64,000 bases of DNA from NCBI GenBank assembly GCA_947497065.1, contig CANMEQ010000007.1:62001-126000 (forward strand). The letters are read 5' to 3'. The notes beneath the pieces are model-generated. The model had not been told where the DNA came from. It searched no databases and saw only the letters and a program-made list of their open reading frames with translations. The stretch comes from an uncultured Paracoccaceae bacterium (GTDB lineage: Bacteria; Pseudomonadota; Alphaproteobacteria; Rhodobacterales; Rhodobacteraceae). Position numbers and translations under genes: made by a program. Shown in pieces: positions 16,105 through 24,973 of this stretch (position 1 is its first letter; every line of letters begins with the position of its first letter).

Positions 16105-19100
16105 ATGCATTTGTTGGCGGCTACCCCCGGGGCGATTGATGACGGGAAGGAACCTGTCGATTTGGGGCAGACGCCTGCCGATGTGGTGGTGATTTCGGCA
16201 GCGGATACGGAGCTGGCGGCATTGTCTGCAGCGCGCGGCGAGATGGCCGATGCGCCCGGCCTGCGATTGGCGAGCATGATGCATTTGATCCACCCGATGT
16301 CGGTAGATTTGCATCTGGACCAATGCGCCACGCAATCGCGGTTGGTGATTGCACGTGTTTTGGGGGGCGCTGGCTATTGGGCTTATGGGGTCGAGCAATA
16401 TGCGGCGCGGTTGCGGGCGGCGGGTGTGCCGTTTGCATTGCTCCCCGGTGACGACAAGGAAGACGCGGAGTTGCGCGCGCTGTCGACCGTGGCGGATGCG
16501 GATTACGATGCGCTGTGGTCATATTTGGTCGAAGGCGGGCCGGAAAACGCGGTGAATTTTCTGGCCTATGCGCGTGCGATGTTGGACGGGGGCGACGCGC
16601 CTGATCCGGCGCGACCATTGTTGAAGGCGGGGGTGTATTGGCCCGGTGAAGGTGTGGCCGATTTGGATGTGGCGCGCGCAGCGTGGACCAAAGGTGCGCC
16701 TGTTGTGCCGATCGTGTTTTACCGGGCATTGGTGCAAGGCGCGGGGTTGCAGCCGATCAACCGGCTGGTGAAGGGGCTGTTGCGGGCTGGTTTGAACCCG
16801 CTGCCGTTGTTCGTGGCGTCATTGAAAGACCCGCTGTCGCAGGCCACGGTTGAAAGCCTGTTTCGGGCCGCGCCACCGGATGTGATTTTGAATTGTACAT
16901 CGTTTGCAGTTGGATCGCCCCATGCCGGGGATGCGACATTGGTGAACCCGTTGGCGGCGGAGTATGCCAATGATGCACCTGTGTTTCAGGTGGTTTTGGC
17001 CGCATCATCGGAGGAGGCTTGGGCCGACGGTTTGGTCGGGCTGTCGTCGCGCGATATTGCGATGAACGTGGCCCTGCCAGAGGTGGACGGGCGGGTGCTG
17101 ACCCGCGCGATCAGTTTTAAGGGTGAGGCGTATTTTGACGAGGCGACCGAGTGCCCGATTGCGACCTATCGCGCGGTGGGGGACCGGGTGGATTGGGTTG
17201 TGAAGCTGGCCGCCAATTGGGCCGCATTGCGCGCGAAACCGCTGGAAGAGGCACGGGTGGCTTTAGTGTTGGCGAACTATCCCAACAAGGACGGTCGCTT
17301 GGCCAATGGGGTGGGTTTGGACACGCCAGCGGCCACGGTCCACACCTTGGGTGTGTTGCAAACGGCAGGGTATGATGTGGCCCCGCCGATGAACGCGCAG
17401 GCGTTGATGGACCGGATGATGGCGGGGCCGACGAACTGGTTGACCGATCGTGCGGATCGCGATGGCGGAGAGGCTTTGCCCCTAGAGGTGTACAAAGAGC
17501 ATTTCGATGCGCTTCCATGGGCTGTGAAAGAGCAAATTACCACACAATGGGGCGCGCCGGAGGAAGACCCGTTTTTGCGCGACGATGGATTCGCGCTGTC
17601 GGTGCATCGGTTCGGGAATGCTATTGTGGGGCTTCAGCCTGCGCGGGGGTATAATATTGATCCGACAGAGACCTATCACAGCCCCGATTTGGTGCCGCCG
17701 CACAACTATCTGGCGTTCTATTTTTGGCTGCGCCATCACTGGGGCGCCGATGCGATTGTCCATATGGGCAAGCACGGGAACCTGGAGTGGTTGCCGGGCA
17801 AAGCCACCGCATTGTCCGAGACCTGTTGGCCCGAGGTTGTGCTGGGGCCTACGCCCCATGTGTACCCGTTTATTGTGAATGATCCCGGCGAAGGTACGCA
17901 GGCGAAACGGCGGGCCGCAGCGGTGATTATCGACCACCTGACACCACCGTTGACGCGGGCGGAGAGCTATGGGCCGCTGCGCGATTTGGAAGCGTTGGTG
18001 GATGAATATTACGAGGCGGCGGGGGTTGATCCGCGCCGAATTGACTATTTGCGCCGCGAGATTTTATCGCTGTCGGATGTGACCGGCCTGGCGTCAGACG
18101 TTGGGTTTGATGGTGATGAGGATGGTGATCTGGCGAAGCTGGACGCCTATTTGTGCGAGTTGAAGGAAGCGCAAATTCGGGATGGATTGCATGTGTTTGG
18201 GCAGTCCCCTGAGGGGGAACAACTGCGCGATTTGACGATTGCACTGGCGCGGATTCCACGTGGGGACGGCGTGGGGCAAGATGCGTCATTGTTGCGGGCG
18301 ATGGCCGCTGATTTGGGGCTGACGTTTGATCCGTTGGATTGTGATTTGGCGGCCCCAGCGGAAGAAAAACCGGATGTTTTGAGCGCGCTTTCCCCTGATC
18401 GCTGGCGGACGCTGGGCGATACGGTTGAGCGGCTTGAGCTTTTGGCGATTGCATTGATGGACGGTGATTTGGCGCCGGTGGGGCCGCAGACCTTGGCGGT
18501 GATGGAAGGGATATTGACCAACATTCGCCCCAAAGTGACCGACTGCGGACCGCGTGAGGGCGAGGGTTTGTTACGTGCCCTACGTGGGCAATTTGTGGCC
18601 CCTGCCCCGTCAGGCGCGCCGACGCGCGGGCGATTGGATGTTTTGCCGACGGGCGGGAATTTCTACAGCGTCGATGCACGGGCGGTTCCGACACCGACGG
18701 CTTGGGCGCTGGGGTGGAAATCAGCCAATCTGTTGATTGAAAAACATCTGCAAGATCATGGGGACTGGCCACGAGCGATGTTGGTCACGGCGTGGGGCAC
18801 GGCGAACATGCGCACAGGCGGTGACGATATTGCGCAAGCCATGGCGCTGATGGGCGTGAAGCCGAAGTGGGATGCCGCAAACCGCCGCGTGACGGGTTTT
18901 GACATAATTCCAGAGGGTGCATTGGGACGCCCCCGTGTGGATGTGACATTGCGGATCAGTGGATTTTTCCGCGATGCATTCCCGCAATTGATTGCTTTGT
19001 TCGACAGTGCCGCGAAGGCGGTGCAGGGGTTGGATGAAAGTGCGGATCAGAACCCTGCAGCGGCGCGGGCCAAAGCGGGTGAGACTGCGGCGCGTGTTTA

Positions 19101-19794
19101 TGGCTCGAAGCCCGGTGCCTACGGGGCCGGATTGCAGGCGATGATTGACGAGCGGTTGTGGAACGCGCGGGCCGATTTGGGCGAGGCCTATTTGGAATGG
19201 GGCAGCTATGCTTATGGGGCGGGTCAGGATGGAGCGCGGGATCGGGCCGGCTTTGAGGCACGGTTGGGGCAGGTTGAGGCGATTGTGCAAAACCAAGACA
19301 ACCGCGAACATGATATTCTGGACAGTGACGATTACTATCAGTTTGAAGGGGGCGCAGCGGCGGCGATCAGCAGTTTGCAAGGCCGCGATCGCCCGATTTA
19401 TCACAACGACCATTCGCGGCCCGAACGGCCGGTTATTCGCACGCTGGATGACGAGATTGCCCGTGTCGTGCGCAGCCGCGTGGTGAACCCGAAGTGGATC
19501 GATGGGGTGAAGCGACATGGGTATAAGGGCGCGTTTGAGATGGCCGCGACGGTCGATTATCTGTTCGCCTTTGCCGCCACGACAGGTGTGGTGAAGAACC
19601 ATCATTTCGACTTGGTTGAAGATGCGTTTTTGGCCGACGATGACACACGTACGTTTATTGCCGATCACAATGCCCCTGCCCTGCTGGAGATTGCGCAGCG
19701 TCTGCAAGAGGCGATTGATCGTGGATTGTGGGTGCCGCGCAGCAATTCGGCGCGGGCGCGGATTGCGGATATTTCGAAAAGTGCTGCACCCTAG
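16105..19794 (+). CDS. cobN: Cobaltochelatase subunit CobN
   Basis: A 1229-residue protein, the large subunit of the aerobic ATP-dependent cobaltochelatase that inserts Co2+ into hydrogenobyrinic acid a,c-diamide. HMGKHGNLEWLPGKA, VNDPGEGTQAKRR and TAWGTANMRTGGDDIAQ are well-known CobN/BchH motifs. The ATG at 16105 was chosen (MHLLAATPGAIDDG) because the AAGG site at 16091-16094 is ten bases upstream. The ATG at 16096 would leave no spacing. CobS and CobT are not in this window. Confidence 0.97.
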   Translation: MHLLAATPGAIDDGKEPVDLGQTPADVVVISAADTELAALSAARGEMADAPGLRLASMMHLIHPMSVDLHLDQCATQSRLVIARVLGGAGYWAYGVEQYAARLRAAGVPFALLPGDDKEDAELRALSTVADADYDALWSYLVEGGPENAVNFLAYARAMLDGGDAPDPARPLLKAGVYWPGEGVADLDVARAAWTKGAPVVPIVFYRALVQGAGLQPINRLVKGLLRAGLNPLPLFVASLKDPLSQATVESLFRAAPPDVILNCTSFAVGSPHAGDATLVNPLAAEYANDAPVFQVVLAASSEEAWADGLVGLSSRDIAMNVALPEVDGRVLTRAISFKGEAYFDEATECPIATYRAVGDRVDWVVKLAANWAALRAKPLEEARVALVLANYPNKDGRLANGVGLDTPAATVHTLGVLQTAGYDVAPPMNAQALMDRMMAGPTNWLTDRADRDGGEALPLEVYKEHFDALPWAVKEQITTQWGAPEEDPFLRDDGFALSVHRFGNAIVGLQPARGYNIDPTETYHSPDLVPPHNYLAFYFWLRHHWGADAIVHMGKHGNLEWLPGKATALSETCWPEVVLGPTPHVYPFIVNDPGEGTQAKRRAAAVIIDHLTPPLTRAESYGPLRDLEALVDEYYEAAGVDPRRIDYLRREILSLSDVTGLASDVGFDGDEDGDLAKLDAYLCELKEAQIRDGLHVFGQSPEGEQLRDLTIALARIPRGDGVGQDASLLRAMAADLGLTFDPLDCDLAAPAEEKPDVLSALSPDRWRTLGDTVERLELLAIALMDGDLAPVGPQTLAVMEGILTNIRPKVTDCGPREGEGLLRALRGQFVAPAPSGAPTRGRLDVLPTGGNFYSVDARAVPTPTAWALGWKSANLLIEKHLQDHGDWPRAMLVTAWGTANMRTGGDDIAQAMALMGVKPKWDAANRRVTGFDIIPEGALGRPRVDVTLRISGFFRDAFPQLIALFDSAAKAVQGLDESADQNPAAARAKAGETAARVYGSKPGAYGAGLQAMIDERLWNARADLGEAYLEWGSYAYGAGQDGARDRAGFEARLGQVEAIVQNQDNREHDILDSDDYYQFEGGAAAAISSLQGRDRPIYHNDHSRPERPVIRTLDDEIARVVRSRVVNPKWIDGVKRHGYKGAFEMAATVDYLFAFAATTGVVKNHHFDLVEDAFLADDDTRTFIADHNAPALLEIAQRLQEAIDRGLWVPRSNSARARIADISKSAAP

Positions 19795-19809
19795 CGGGAG
19801 CCGCTCGGG
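19789..19809 (+). terminator. Possible hairpin terminator overlapping the cobN stop codon
   Basis: CCC-T-AGCGG-GAG-CCGCT-C-GGG forms an eight-pair stem with one mismatch. The TAG stop of cobN lies within its left arm. A T-rich stretch follows (TTAAGATTTCGTTT), but it is not a continuous U-tract, so termination is only possible. Confidence 0.35.
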
Positions 19810-20284
19810 GTTAAGATTTCGTTTAGGACTATGAGGGATGTTGGAAGGAGCGGTGACTGAGCACCGCCCCTGCCGGTCGAATGGCCTAATACGCAGGCAC
19901 ACCAAAACCAACTAGGGCAGAAGCGGATGACCCGTGCTAAAACCCAGCTGCAAAAGCAGCCGCGCCCAAATAGGCGAACAACAAGAAACAAGATACAAAA
20001 CGCATGGGCCACCCTCTCCTGTCCTTATTTAAGCGGATGAGGGCGGGCAGGTTTAGGGGAAAAGCAAGTAATTTCTAACCCTTATAGAGCAACCTGAGGG
20101 CGCGGAACGCTTTACATGACACCTATGGCGTGCAAAATATTACCGTCGATTGTGGCCACGCGAACCGGTGCGTGCCACGGTCATAAGAGCATCTTTGTGG
20201 TACGTGCGCGTGCGCAGGATGGAGAACAAAGGGAGGGGTCGGTCGGCGATGCGTCGGTCGCTCTGGGACGTTGAAGGACAAGAT
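19810..20284. other. Intergenic region downstream of cobN
   Basis: About 475 bases. Apart from the possible 22-residue peptide gene on the minus strand, it must carry the promoter of the secreted protein at 20285. I see no tRNA-like or riboswitch-like structure. Confidence 0.4.
19937..20005 (-). CDS. Possible 22-residue hydrophobic peptide
   Basis: ATG at 20005 is preceded by a strong AGGAGAGG ribosome site. The frame reads MRFVSCFLLFAYLGAAAFAA, then GF and stop, which is a single membrane-spanning helix. It lies in an otherwise empty gap of about 475 bases. So short a frame can arise by chance; only the good ribosome site and clean hydrophobicity support it. Confidence 0.3.
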   Translation of the reverse strand: MRFVSCFLLFAYLGAAAFAAGF

Positions 20285-20827
20285 ATGAAATTGACGAAAA
20301 TCGCGGCTTTGGCCGTGTGTGCGGCAACATTTTGGGGCTGTACGCAAGCCGAGATCACCCAACCGCCTGTGTTGGTCACGCCAAACAATGCGGCAGATGC
20401 TGTGGGGCTTGATGTTTATGCACGGCCAAGATCGCGCGGGAATCCTGTTCCTGCATTCAGGGGGCAAAATACGGTTCAGGTGCGGACATTTGGCCCGACG
20501 TCTGACGGGGGACGCGCGGAACTGTCTGGGGTGCAATGTGCGCTGGATTCCGGTGTTTACAAAGCGACATTTGCGACGCCTGCCAATGTGGTCGTGCCTG
20601 ATTATGGACCCAACTCACCCGCGTTGTTCGTGCGTTGTACCCACAACGACACATCGGGGTCTGTGACGGCGACGACCGTGAACTTGACGGCGCAACAGCG
20701 CAACGCCTCTGCCGCGGGAACGGGGCTGTTGGGGGCGATTATTATTGGCGCTGTGAACGAGGCCAATCGCGACAATCTCAATGATGATTTCGGGTACAAC
20801 CCGATTGTCGTTCAACTGCGCAATTAA
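20285..20827 (+). CDS. Secreted or lipid-anchored hypothetical protein
   Basis: A 180-residue protein. The start at 20285 follows an AAGGA site and gives a signal sequence KLTKIAALAVCAATFWGC. The cysteine at residue 19 could be lipidated, although FWGC is a poor lipobox. The mature part contains YARPRSRGNPVPAFRGQNTV and later a glycine/alanine-rich hydrophobic stretch (AAGTGLLGAIIIGAVNEANRD) that could insert in a membrane. No family was recognised. It is convergent with the lipoprotein at 20834, with six bases between stops. Confidence 0.65.
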   Translation: MKLTKIAALAVCAATFWGCTQAEITQPPVLVTPNNAADAVGLDVYARPRSRGNPVPAFRGQNTVQVRTFGPTSDGGRAELSGVQCALDSGVYKATFATPANVVVPDYGPNSPALFVRCTHNDTSGSVTATTVNLTAQQRNASAAGTGLLGAIIIGAVNEANRDNLNDDFGYNPIVVQLRN

Positions 20828-20833
20828 GCGACG

Positions 20834-21133
20834 TTAGCAGTCGACTTCGACCTGCATGATCGTTTGTTCCCCGCTCCATGTATGGGAGCGGGGAACGCAC
20901 CCCGTGGCGCGTTCGACGGCAATCGTTGCGCGTGGTACGACGGCGGCCAGATTTGGCGCGAATTCGGCATTCGTGCGTATGAGTTCGACTGATGTTCCTT
21001 TTTGGCGCACGTCAAAGGTGCTTTGCGCGACGGTGACTGTGGTTGCCGGGATATCTTTGAAGTCGGCGGAAGCCGTGTCGCAGGCGGCGAAGGCCAGACC
21101 GGTGAGGCACAGAGTGATGAGGGGTTTGGTCAT
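20834..21133 (-). CDS. Small hypothetical lipoprotein
   Basis: A 99-residue protein starting at the ATG at 21133 behind an AGGAGC site. The signal TKPLITLCLTGLAFAAC ends in a good lipobox (FAAC), with the lipidated Cys near residue 18. Two cysteines near the end (ATGCVP and VEVDC) could pair. No family was recognised. A perfect 12-base inverted repeat lies in its last part (20866-20896). Confidence 0.65.
   Translation of the reverse strand: MTKPLITLCLTGLAFAACDTASADFKDIPATTVTVAQSTFDVRQKGTSVELIRTNAEFAPNLAAVVPRATIAVERATGCVPRSHTWSGEQTIMQVEVDC
20866..20896. repeat. Perfect 12-bp inverted repeat inside the lipoprotein gene
   Basis: GTTCCCCGCTCC (20866-20877) pairs with GGAGCGGGGAAC (20885-20896) around a 7-base loop. 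It is near the 3' end of the minus-strand lipoprotein gene and just past the convergent gene's stop. No T-run follows on the plus strand, so it is not a standard intrinsic terminator, but it could halt or stabilise a transcript. Confidence 0.5.
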
Positions 21134-21297
21134 GGCGGCTCCTGACGGTTTGGGGCAGTTTTGCCGGGCCTTGGTTAACAAAAGCTTACAGCAAAACGCC
21201 CGTGCCGGAATTTATCGGCTGAAAGGCATTGGCATTGGGGCCAGAAACCGAGAAAGATGTGCGGCGCTAATGCCTCATTCGTTTCTTGGAGATTGTT

Positions 21298-21915
21298 ATG
21301 ACTGATCAAACTGCAGATGCTGACCGCCACGCCATGAAAATGGCCAAGAAGAAGGCTGCGCGTGATAAGATCATGGCGACGAAGACCGACAAGAAGGGGT
21401 TGATCATTGTCCATACGGGCAAGGGAAAAGGGAAGTCTTCGGCTGCGTTTGGCATGATTTTCCGGCATATTGCCCATGGGATGAAATCAGCGGTTGTCCA
21501 GTTTATCAAAGGGGGGATGAGCACGGGCGAGCGGGATTTGATTTTGAACAAATTCGCCGATGAATGTGCATTTCACACGATGGGCGAAGGGTTCACTTGG
21601 GAGACCCAAGACAAGACGCGCGACACGGAAATGGCATTGGCCGCGTGGGAGAAGGCCAAAGAGCTGATCCGCGATGAGAGCAATTCGATGGTGTTGCTGG
21701 ATGAGATCAACATTGCGATCCGGTATGATTATGTGCCGATTGCGGATGTGGTTGCGTTTTTGGTCGAGGAAAAGCCGGAGATGACCCATGTGGTTTTGAC
21801 CGGTCGCAATGCCCATGATGATTTGATCGAGATTGCCGATTTGGTGACAGAGATGGAGCTGGTGAAGCACCCGTTCCGGTCGGGTGTGAAAGCGCAGGTT
21901 GGTGTCGAATACTAA
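21298..21915 (+). CDS. cobO: Corrinoid adenosyltransferase CobO
   Basis: A 205-residue ATP:co(I)rrinoid adenosyltransferase of the CobA/CobO family. The P-loop GKGKGKSS is at residues 41-48 (HTGKGKGKSSAAFG), and VLLDEINIAIRYDY and VVLTGRNAHDDLIEIADLVTEM are family motifs. It attaches the adenosyl ligand to reduced cob(I)yrinic acid diamide. The start ATG has a GGAG site six bases upstream. It is followed almost at once by bluB, so cobO, bluB and two Lin0512 genes look like one operon. Confidence 0.96.
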   Translation: MTDQTADADRHAMKMAKKKAARDKIMATKTDKKGLIIVHTGKGKGKSSAAFGMIFRHIAHGMKSAVVQFIKGGMSTGERDLILNKFADECAFHTMGEGFTWETQDKTRDTEMALAAWEKAKELIRDESNSMVLLDEINIAIRYDYVPIADVVAFLVEEKPEMTHVVLTGRNAHDDLIEIADLVTEMELVKHPFRSGVKAQVGVEY

Positions 21916-21916
21916 G

Positions 21917-22540
21917 ATGGAAATGGGGCAACAGCATCGCGATGCTTTGCGTGACGTGATGGAGTGGCGCCGTGATGTACGCCATTTCAAGACGGATCCG
22001 ATTGCGGAGGATGTGCTGACGCGGCTGCGTCATGCGATGGATTGTGCTCCGGCGGTTGGCAATGCGCGCCCTTGGCGTGTGTTGCAGATTGAGGATGCGG
22101 GTGCGCGGGCAGATATGATTGCCAATTTCGAAGCGGCCAACGCGAAGGCCGGCTCGATTTATGACGCTGAAAGGTCTGCGAAATATCGGGCGTTGAAATT
22201 GTCGGGGATGGTTGAGGCGCCGGTGCATTTGACGGTTTGGACCGATACGGCCCCTGCGGAAGGGGCCGGTTTGGGGCGGCAGAGCATGCCTGAGATGTTG
22301 GCCTATTCGACGGTGACGGCGATCCATTCGTTGTGGTTGGCAGCAAGGGCCGAGAATGTTGGTGTTGGGTGGGTTTCGATCCTTGATCCGGCATCGGTGA
22401 AGGCGCGGTTTGATGTGCCGGACAGTTGGGATTTAACGGGGTACTTGTGTTTGGGCTATCCGGCGGAGGTGTCTGACACGCCGCTTTTGCATCGCAACGG
22501 ATGGCAGGAAAACACAGAAACCTATTGGGAGATTGTGTGA
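21917..22540 (+). CDS. bluB: 5,6-dimethylbenzimidazole synthase BluB
   Basis: A 207-residue nitroreductase-fold flavin-destructase that makes 5,6-dimethylbenzimidazole, the B12 lower ligand, from FMNH2 and O2. VMEWRRDVRHFKTDPI, MDCAPAVGNARPWRV and NVGVGWVSILDP match BluB. The ATG at 21917, one base after the cobO stop, was chosen (MEMGQQHRDAL). The stop overlaps the next gene's start by one base (TGATG), so downstream translation is coupled. Confidence 0.94.
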   Translation: MEMGQQHRDALRDVMEWRRDVRHFKTDPIAEDVLTRLRHAMDCAPAVGNARPWRVLQIEDAGARADMIANFEAANAKAGSIYDAERSAKYRALKLSGMVEAPVHLTVWTDTAPAEGAGLGRQSMPEMLAYSTVTAIHSLWLAARAENVGVGWVSILDPASVKARFDVPDSWDLTGYLCLGYPAEVSDTPLLHRNGWQENTETYWEIV

Positions 22541-22878
22541 TGGCAACACGGTTATTGACGGAATTCGGCATGGGCACGTCGTTGCGCAGGCAGGATTATA
22601 CGCAGGCGGCGAAACGGGCGTTGCAGGATGCTTTGTGGCACAATTCGATCAATCTGGCCGAGCTGTATGGCAAGGACAAAGAGGATATGCAGATCACGGT
22701 GGAGATTGGGGTGCAGAAGCCGGATGCGGTTGACACCGATGCGTTGCGCGACATTTTTCCATACGGTCAGTTGGACTTCGTGGTTGTTGAAGGGGGCCTG
22801 GATGTGCCGCGCCCTGATGGGTTGCCCACGGTGATCGCGAATGTCGCCCTATCGGTTGCATTGGAGTTGGACGGATGA
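22540..22878 (+). CDS. Lin0512 family protein, first copy
   Basis: A 112-residue soluble protein of the conserved Lin0512 family, whose function is unknown. The shared family features are EFGMGTSLRRQDYTQAAKRA at the N-terminus, IGVQKPDAVDTDAL in the middle and VEGGLDV towards the end. The start overlaps the bluB stop by one base and the stop overlaps the second copy by four, so three proteins are cotranslated. Small size and pairing with a paralogue suggest a heteromeric complex. Coupling to bluB hints at a role near the lower ligand or flavin supply, which is inference. Confidence 0.85.
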   Translation: MATRLLTEFGMGTSLRRQDYTQAAKRALQDALWHNSINLAELYGKDKEDMQITVEIGVQKPDAVDTDALRDIFPYGQLDFVVVEGGLDVPRPDGLPTVIANVALSVALELDG

Positions 22879-23225
22879 GTAATCAACGGTTCATCATTGA
22901 GATGGGTATGGGCAATGACATGTACGGTCAGGACTACACCAAGGCGGCGGCGCGCGCGATTGAGGATGCGTTGCGGCATTCATCGTTGCCGTTGTTTGAG
23001 GCCACGGGGCTGAGCCATGACGCCATGCGCGTGCAGGTGACGGTGGGCGTGCAAGACCCTGATGCAGTGGATTGCGACGCGTTGGTGGGCAAGCTGCCCC
23101 GTGGGCGGGCGCAGGTGCAGGCGGTGAAGGGCGGCCTGAATGTGGTGAACCCTGACACAGGCAATGTGATTGTTGTGGCGGCCGCCTCGGTCGAGGCGTT
23201 TTTGCCCAACCAAGGCGGGCGCTGA
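22875..23225 (+). CDS. Lin0512 family protein, second copy
   Basis: A 116-residue paralogue of the preceding protein. It shares EMGMGNDMYGQDYTKAA, VGVQDPDAVDCDAL and KGGLNV. The ATG lies within the ATGA overlap with the first copy. The two differ in many surface positions but keep the same length and motif order, as expected for two subunits of one assembly. No catalytic residue can be named from sequence alone. Confidence 0.85.
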   Translation: MSNQRFIIEMGMGNDMYGQDYTKAAARAIEDALRHSSLPLFEATGLSHDAMRVQVTVGVQDPDAVDCDALVGKLPRGRAQVQAVKGGLNVVNPDTGNVIVVAAASVEAFLPNQGGR

Positions 23226-23240
23226 TCCGCCTACCCCGCG

Positions 23241-24878
23241 TTAGCCGGACAGTTCGCTGAGGGTGAGCGTGGTGGACAGGGCGTCTTCGTCGACCAGAAG
23301 ATCGATCACGGCGAAGGTTTCTGAGGCTTGGGCGCGGGCGAAGGCGGCGGGGAAGTCTGCCGTGCGGGTGACGGTTTCACCGTGGCCACCGTAGGATTTT
23401 GCGAGATCGGCGAAGTTTGGGTTGGCCAACATCGTGCCCGAGACGCGACCGGGGTAGGTTTTTTCCTGATGCATGCGGATGGTGCCGTAGCGGCCATTGT
23501 TGACCACCACGACGATGGGGGTCGCTCCATGTTGGGCGGCGGTTGAGAGCTCGTTCAAGGTCATTTGAAAACACCCGTCACCGGCGAGGCATACGACCGT
23601 TTTGTTTGGGTGTTCCAGCGCGGCGGAGATGGCGGCGGGAAAACCGTAGCCCATGGAGCCGGAGGTGGGGGCCAGTTGTGTGCCGTAGGATTTGTACACG
23701 AAATACCGGTGCAGCCATGCCGCGTAATTGCCCGCCCCGTTTGTGAGGATCGCATCGGAGGGGAGGGTTTCAGACAGCCATGTGATGACCTGTTCCAGCT
23801 TTACGTCACCTGGCGTTTCGTGGGGCGTGATCCATGCATCGTAATCGGCGCGGGCGCTGGTGGCCCATGCAGACCAATCGGGGCCGGTTTTGGGCAGGCG
23901 CGACAAAGCGCGGGTGAACGACACGGCGTCGGCAGTGACAGCAAGATCGGGGCGGTAAACCCGGCCTTGTTCCGACGGATCGGCGTGGATGTGGGCGATG
24001 GCGCAATGTGGGTTAGCGGGATCGATCAAGGAATAGCCTTGGGTTTCGATGTCGCCCAGACGCGAGCCGATCACGAGCAGGGCATCGGCGTCGCGGACCC
24101 GCTGGGCGAGTTTTGGGTTCATGCCGACATTGAGGTCGCCCGCGTAATTCGGGTGGCGGTTGTCGAGGTAATCTTGGCGGCGGAACCCGAGGGCGATGGG
24201 CAGGCCTTGGGTGGTTGCAAAGTGCGCCAGATCATCGGCCGTTTGTGGGGACCAGTGGGGGCCGCCGACCACGACGAGGGGGCGGTCAAACCCCGACAGC
24301 CAGTGCATGGTGTCTTCGGCGACGGTTGCCCATGTGGGGGCGAGTTCGATCAGGGGGCCCACGGTGTCGGTGGCGGGGCTGATGGCGGAGAGCATGTCTT
24401 CGGGGAGGGCCAGCACGACGGGGCCGGGGCGACCAGAGACGGCCATGTTGAAGGCGCGCGCGATGTATTCTGGCAGACGTTCGGTTTGGTTGACCTCGGC
24501 CACCCATTTGGCGAGGCCGCCGAACATCTGGGCATAATCCACCTCTTGGAAGGCTTCGCGGTGACGATCGGATCGGCGGATTTGGCCGACGAACACCACC
24601 ATCGGAGTGCTGTCTTGGTGGGCGATATGAATGCCCGCAGACGCGTTGGTGGCGCCGGGGCCACGGGTGACGAACAACACGCCGGGCTGGCCGGTAAGCT
24701 TGCCGTAGCTTTCCGCCATCATCGCGGCGCCCCCCTCTTGGCGGCAGACGATGTTTTCGATGGCCGCTTCGTGCAGCCCGTCGAGGGCGGCCAGAAAGCT
24801 TTCGCCCGGTACTGAAAAGACTCGACGCACGCCGAGGCGGACGAGTTGATCGACCAGAATTTGCCCACCGTGACGCAT
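23241..24878 (-). CDS. Thiamine pyrophosphate-dependent enzyme, acetolactate synthase-like
   Basis: A 545-residue protein with the three domains of the POX/ALS family. The catalytic glutamate is E48 (CRQEGGAAMMAESYGK). The C-terminal ThDP motif runs from GDGCFQMTLNELSTAAQHGA to VVVNN. The start at 24878 follows a GGGAGC site; a longer frame adds a meaningless leader. No ilvN regulatory subunit is next to it, so it may be a decarboxylase or lyase rather than the biosynthetic acetolactate synthase. Substrate unknown. Confidence 0.85.
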   Translation of the reverse strand: MRHGGQILVDQLVRLGVRRVFSVPGESFLAALDGLHEAAIENIVCRQEGGAAMMAESYGKLTGQPGVLFVTRGPGATNASAGIHIAHQDSTPMVVFVGQIRRSDRHREAFQEVDYAQMFGGLAKWVAEVNQTERLPEYIARAFNMAVSGRPGPVVLALPEDMLSAISPATDTVGPLIELAPTWATVAEDTMHWLSGFDRPLVVVGGPHWSPQTADDLAHFATTQGLPIALGFRRQDYLDNRHPNYAGDLNVGMNPKLAQRVRDADALLVIGSRLGDIETQGYSLIDPANPHCAIAHIHADPSEQGRVYRPDLAVTADAVSFTRALSRLPKTGPDWSAWATSARADYDAWITPHETPGDVKLEQVITWLSETLPSDAILTNGAGNYAAWLHRYFVYKSYGTQLAPTSGSMGYGFPAAISAALEHPNKTVVCLAGDGCFQMTLNELSTAAQHGATPIVVVVNNGRYGTIRMHQEKTYPGRVSGTMLANPNFADLAKSYGGHGETVTRTADFPAAFARAQASETFAVIDLLVDEDALSTTLTLSELSG

Positions 24879-24973
24879 GCGGATGCTCCCTTTTTTGTCG
24901 ATATCATCTTGGCGCAGGTGGCAATGGGGAGGAAAGGGTTTAGTTATGGGGAAACACATTTTTTGGAGACACC

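Noticed and set aside
18721-19911. 396-codon minus-strand frame opposite cobN
   Set aside because: Shadow of cobN; rich in Arg/His and without a ribosome site or signature.
21175-21189. CtrA-like site TTAA-N7-TTAC upstream of cobO
   Set aside because: The second half is imperfect, and cobO is not a known CtrA target, so chance is likely.
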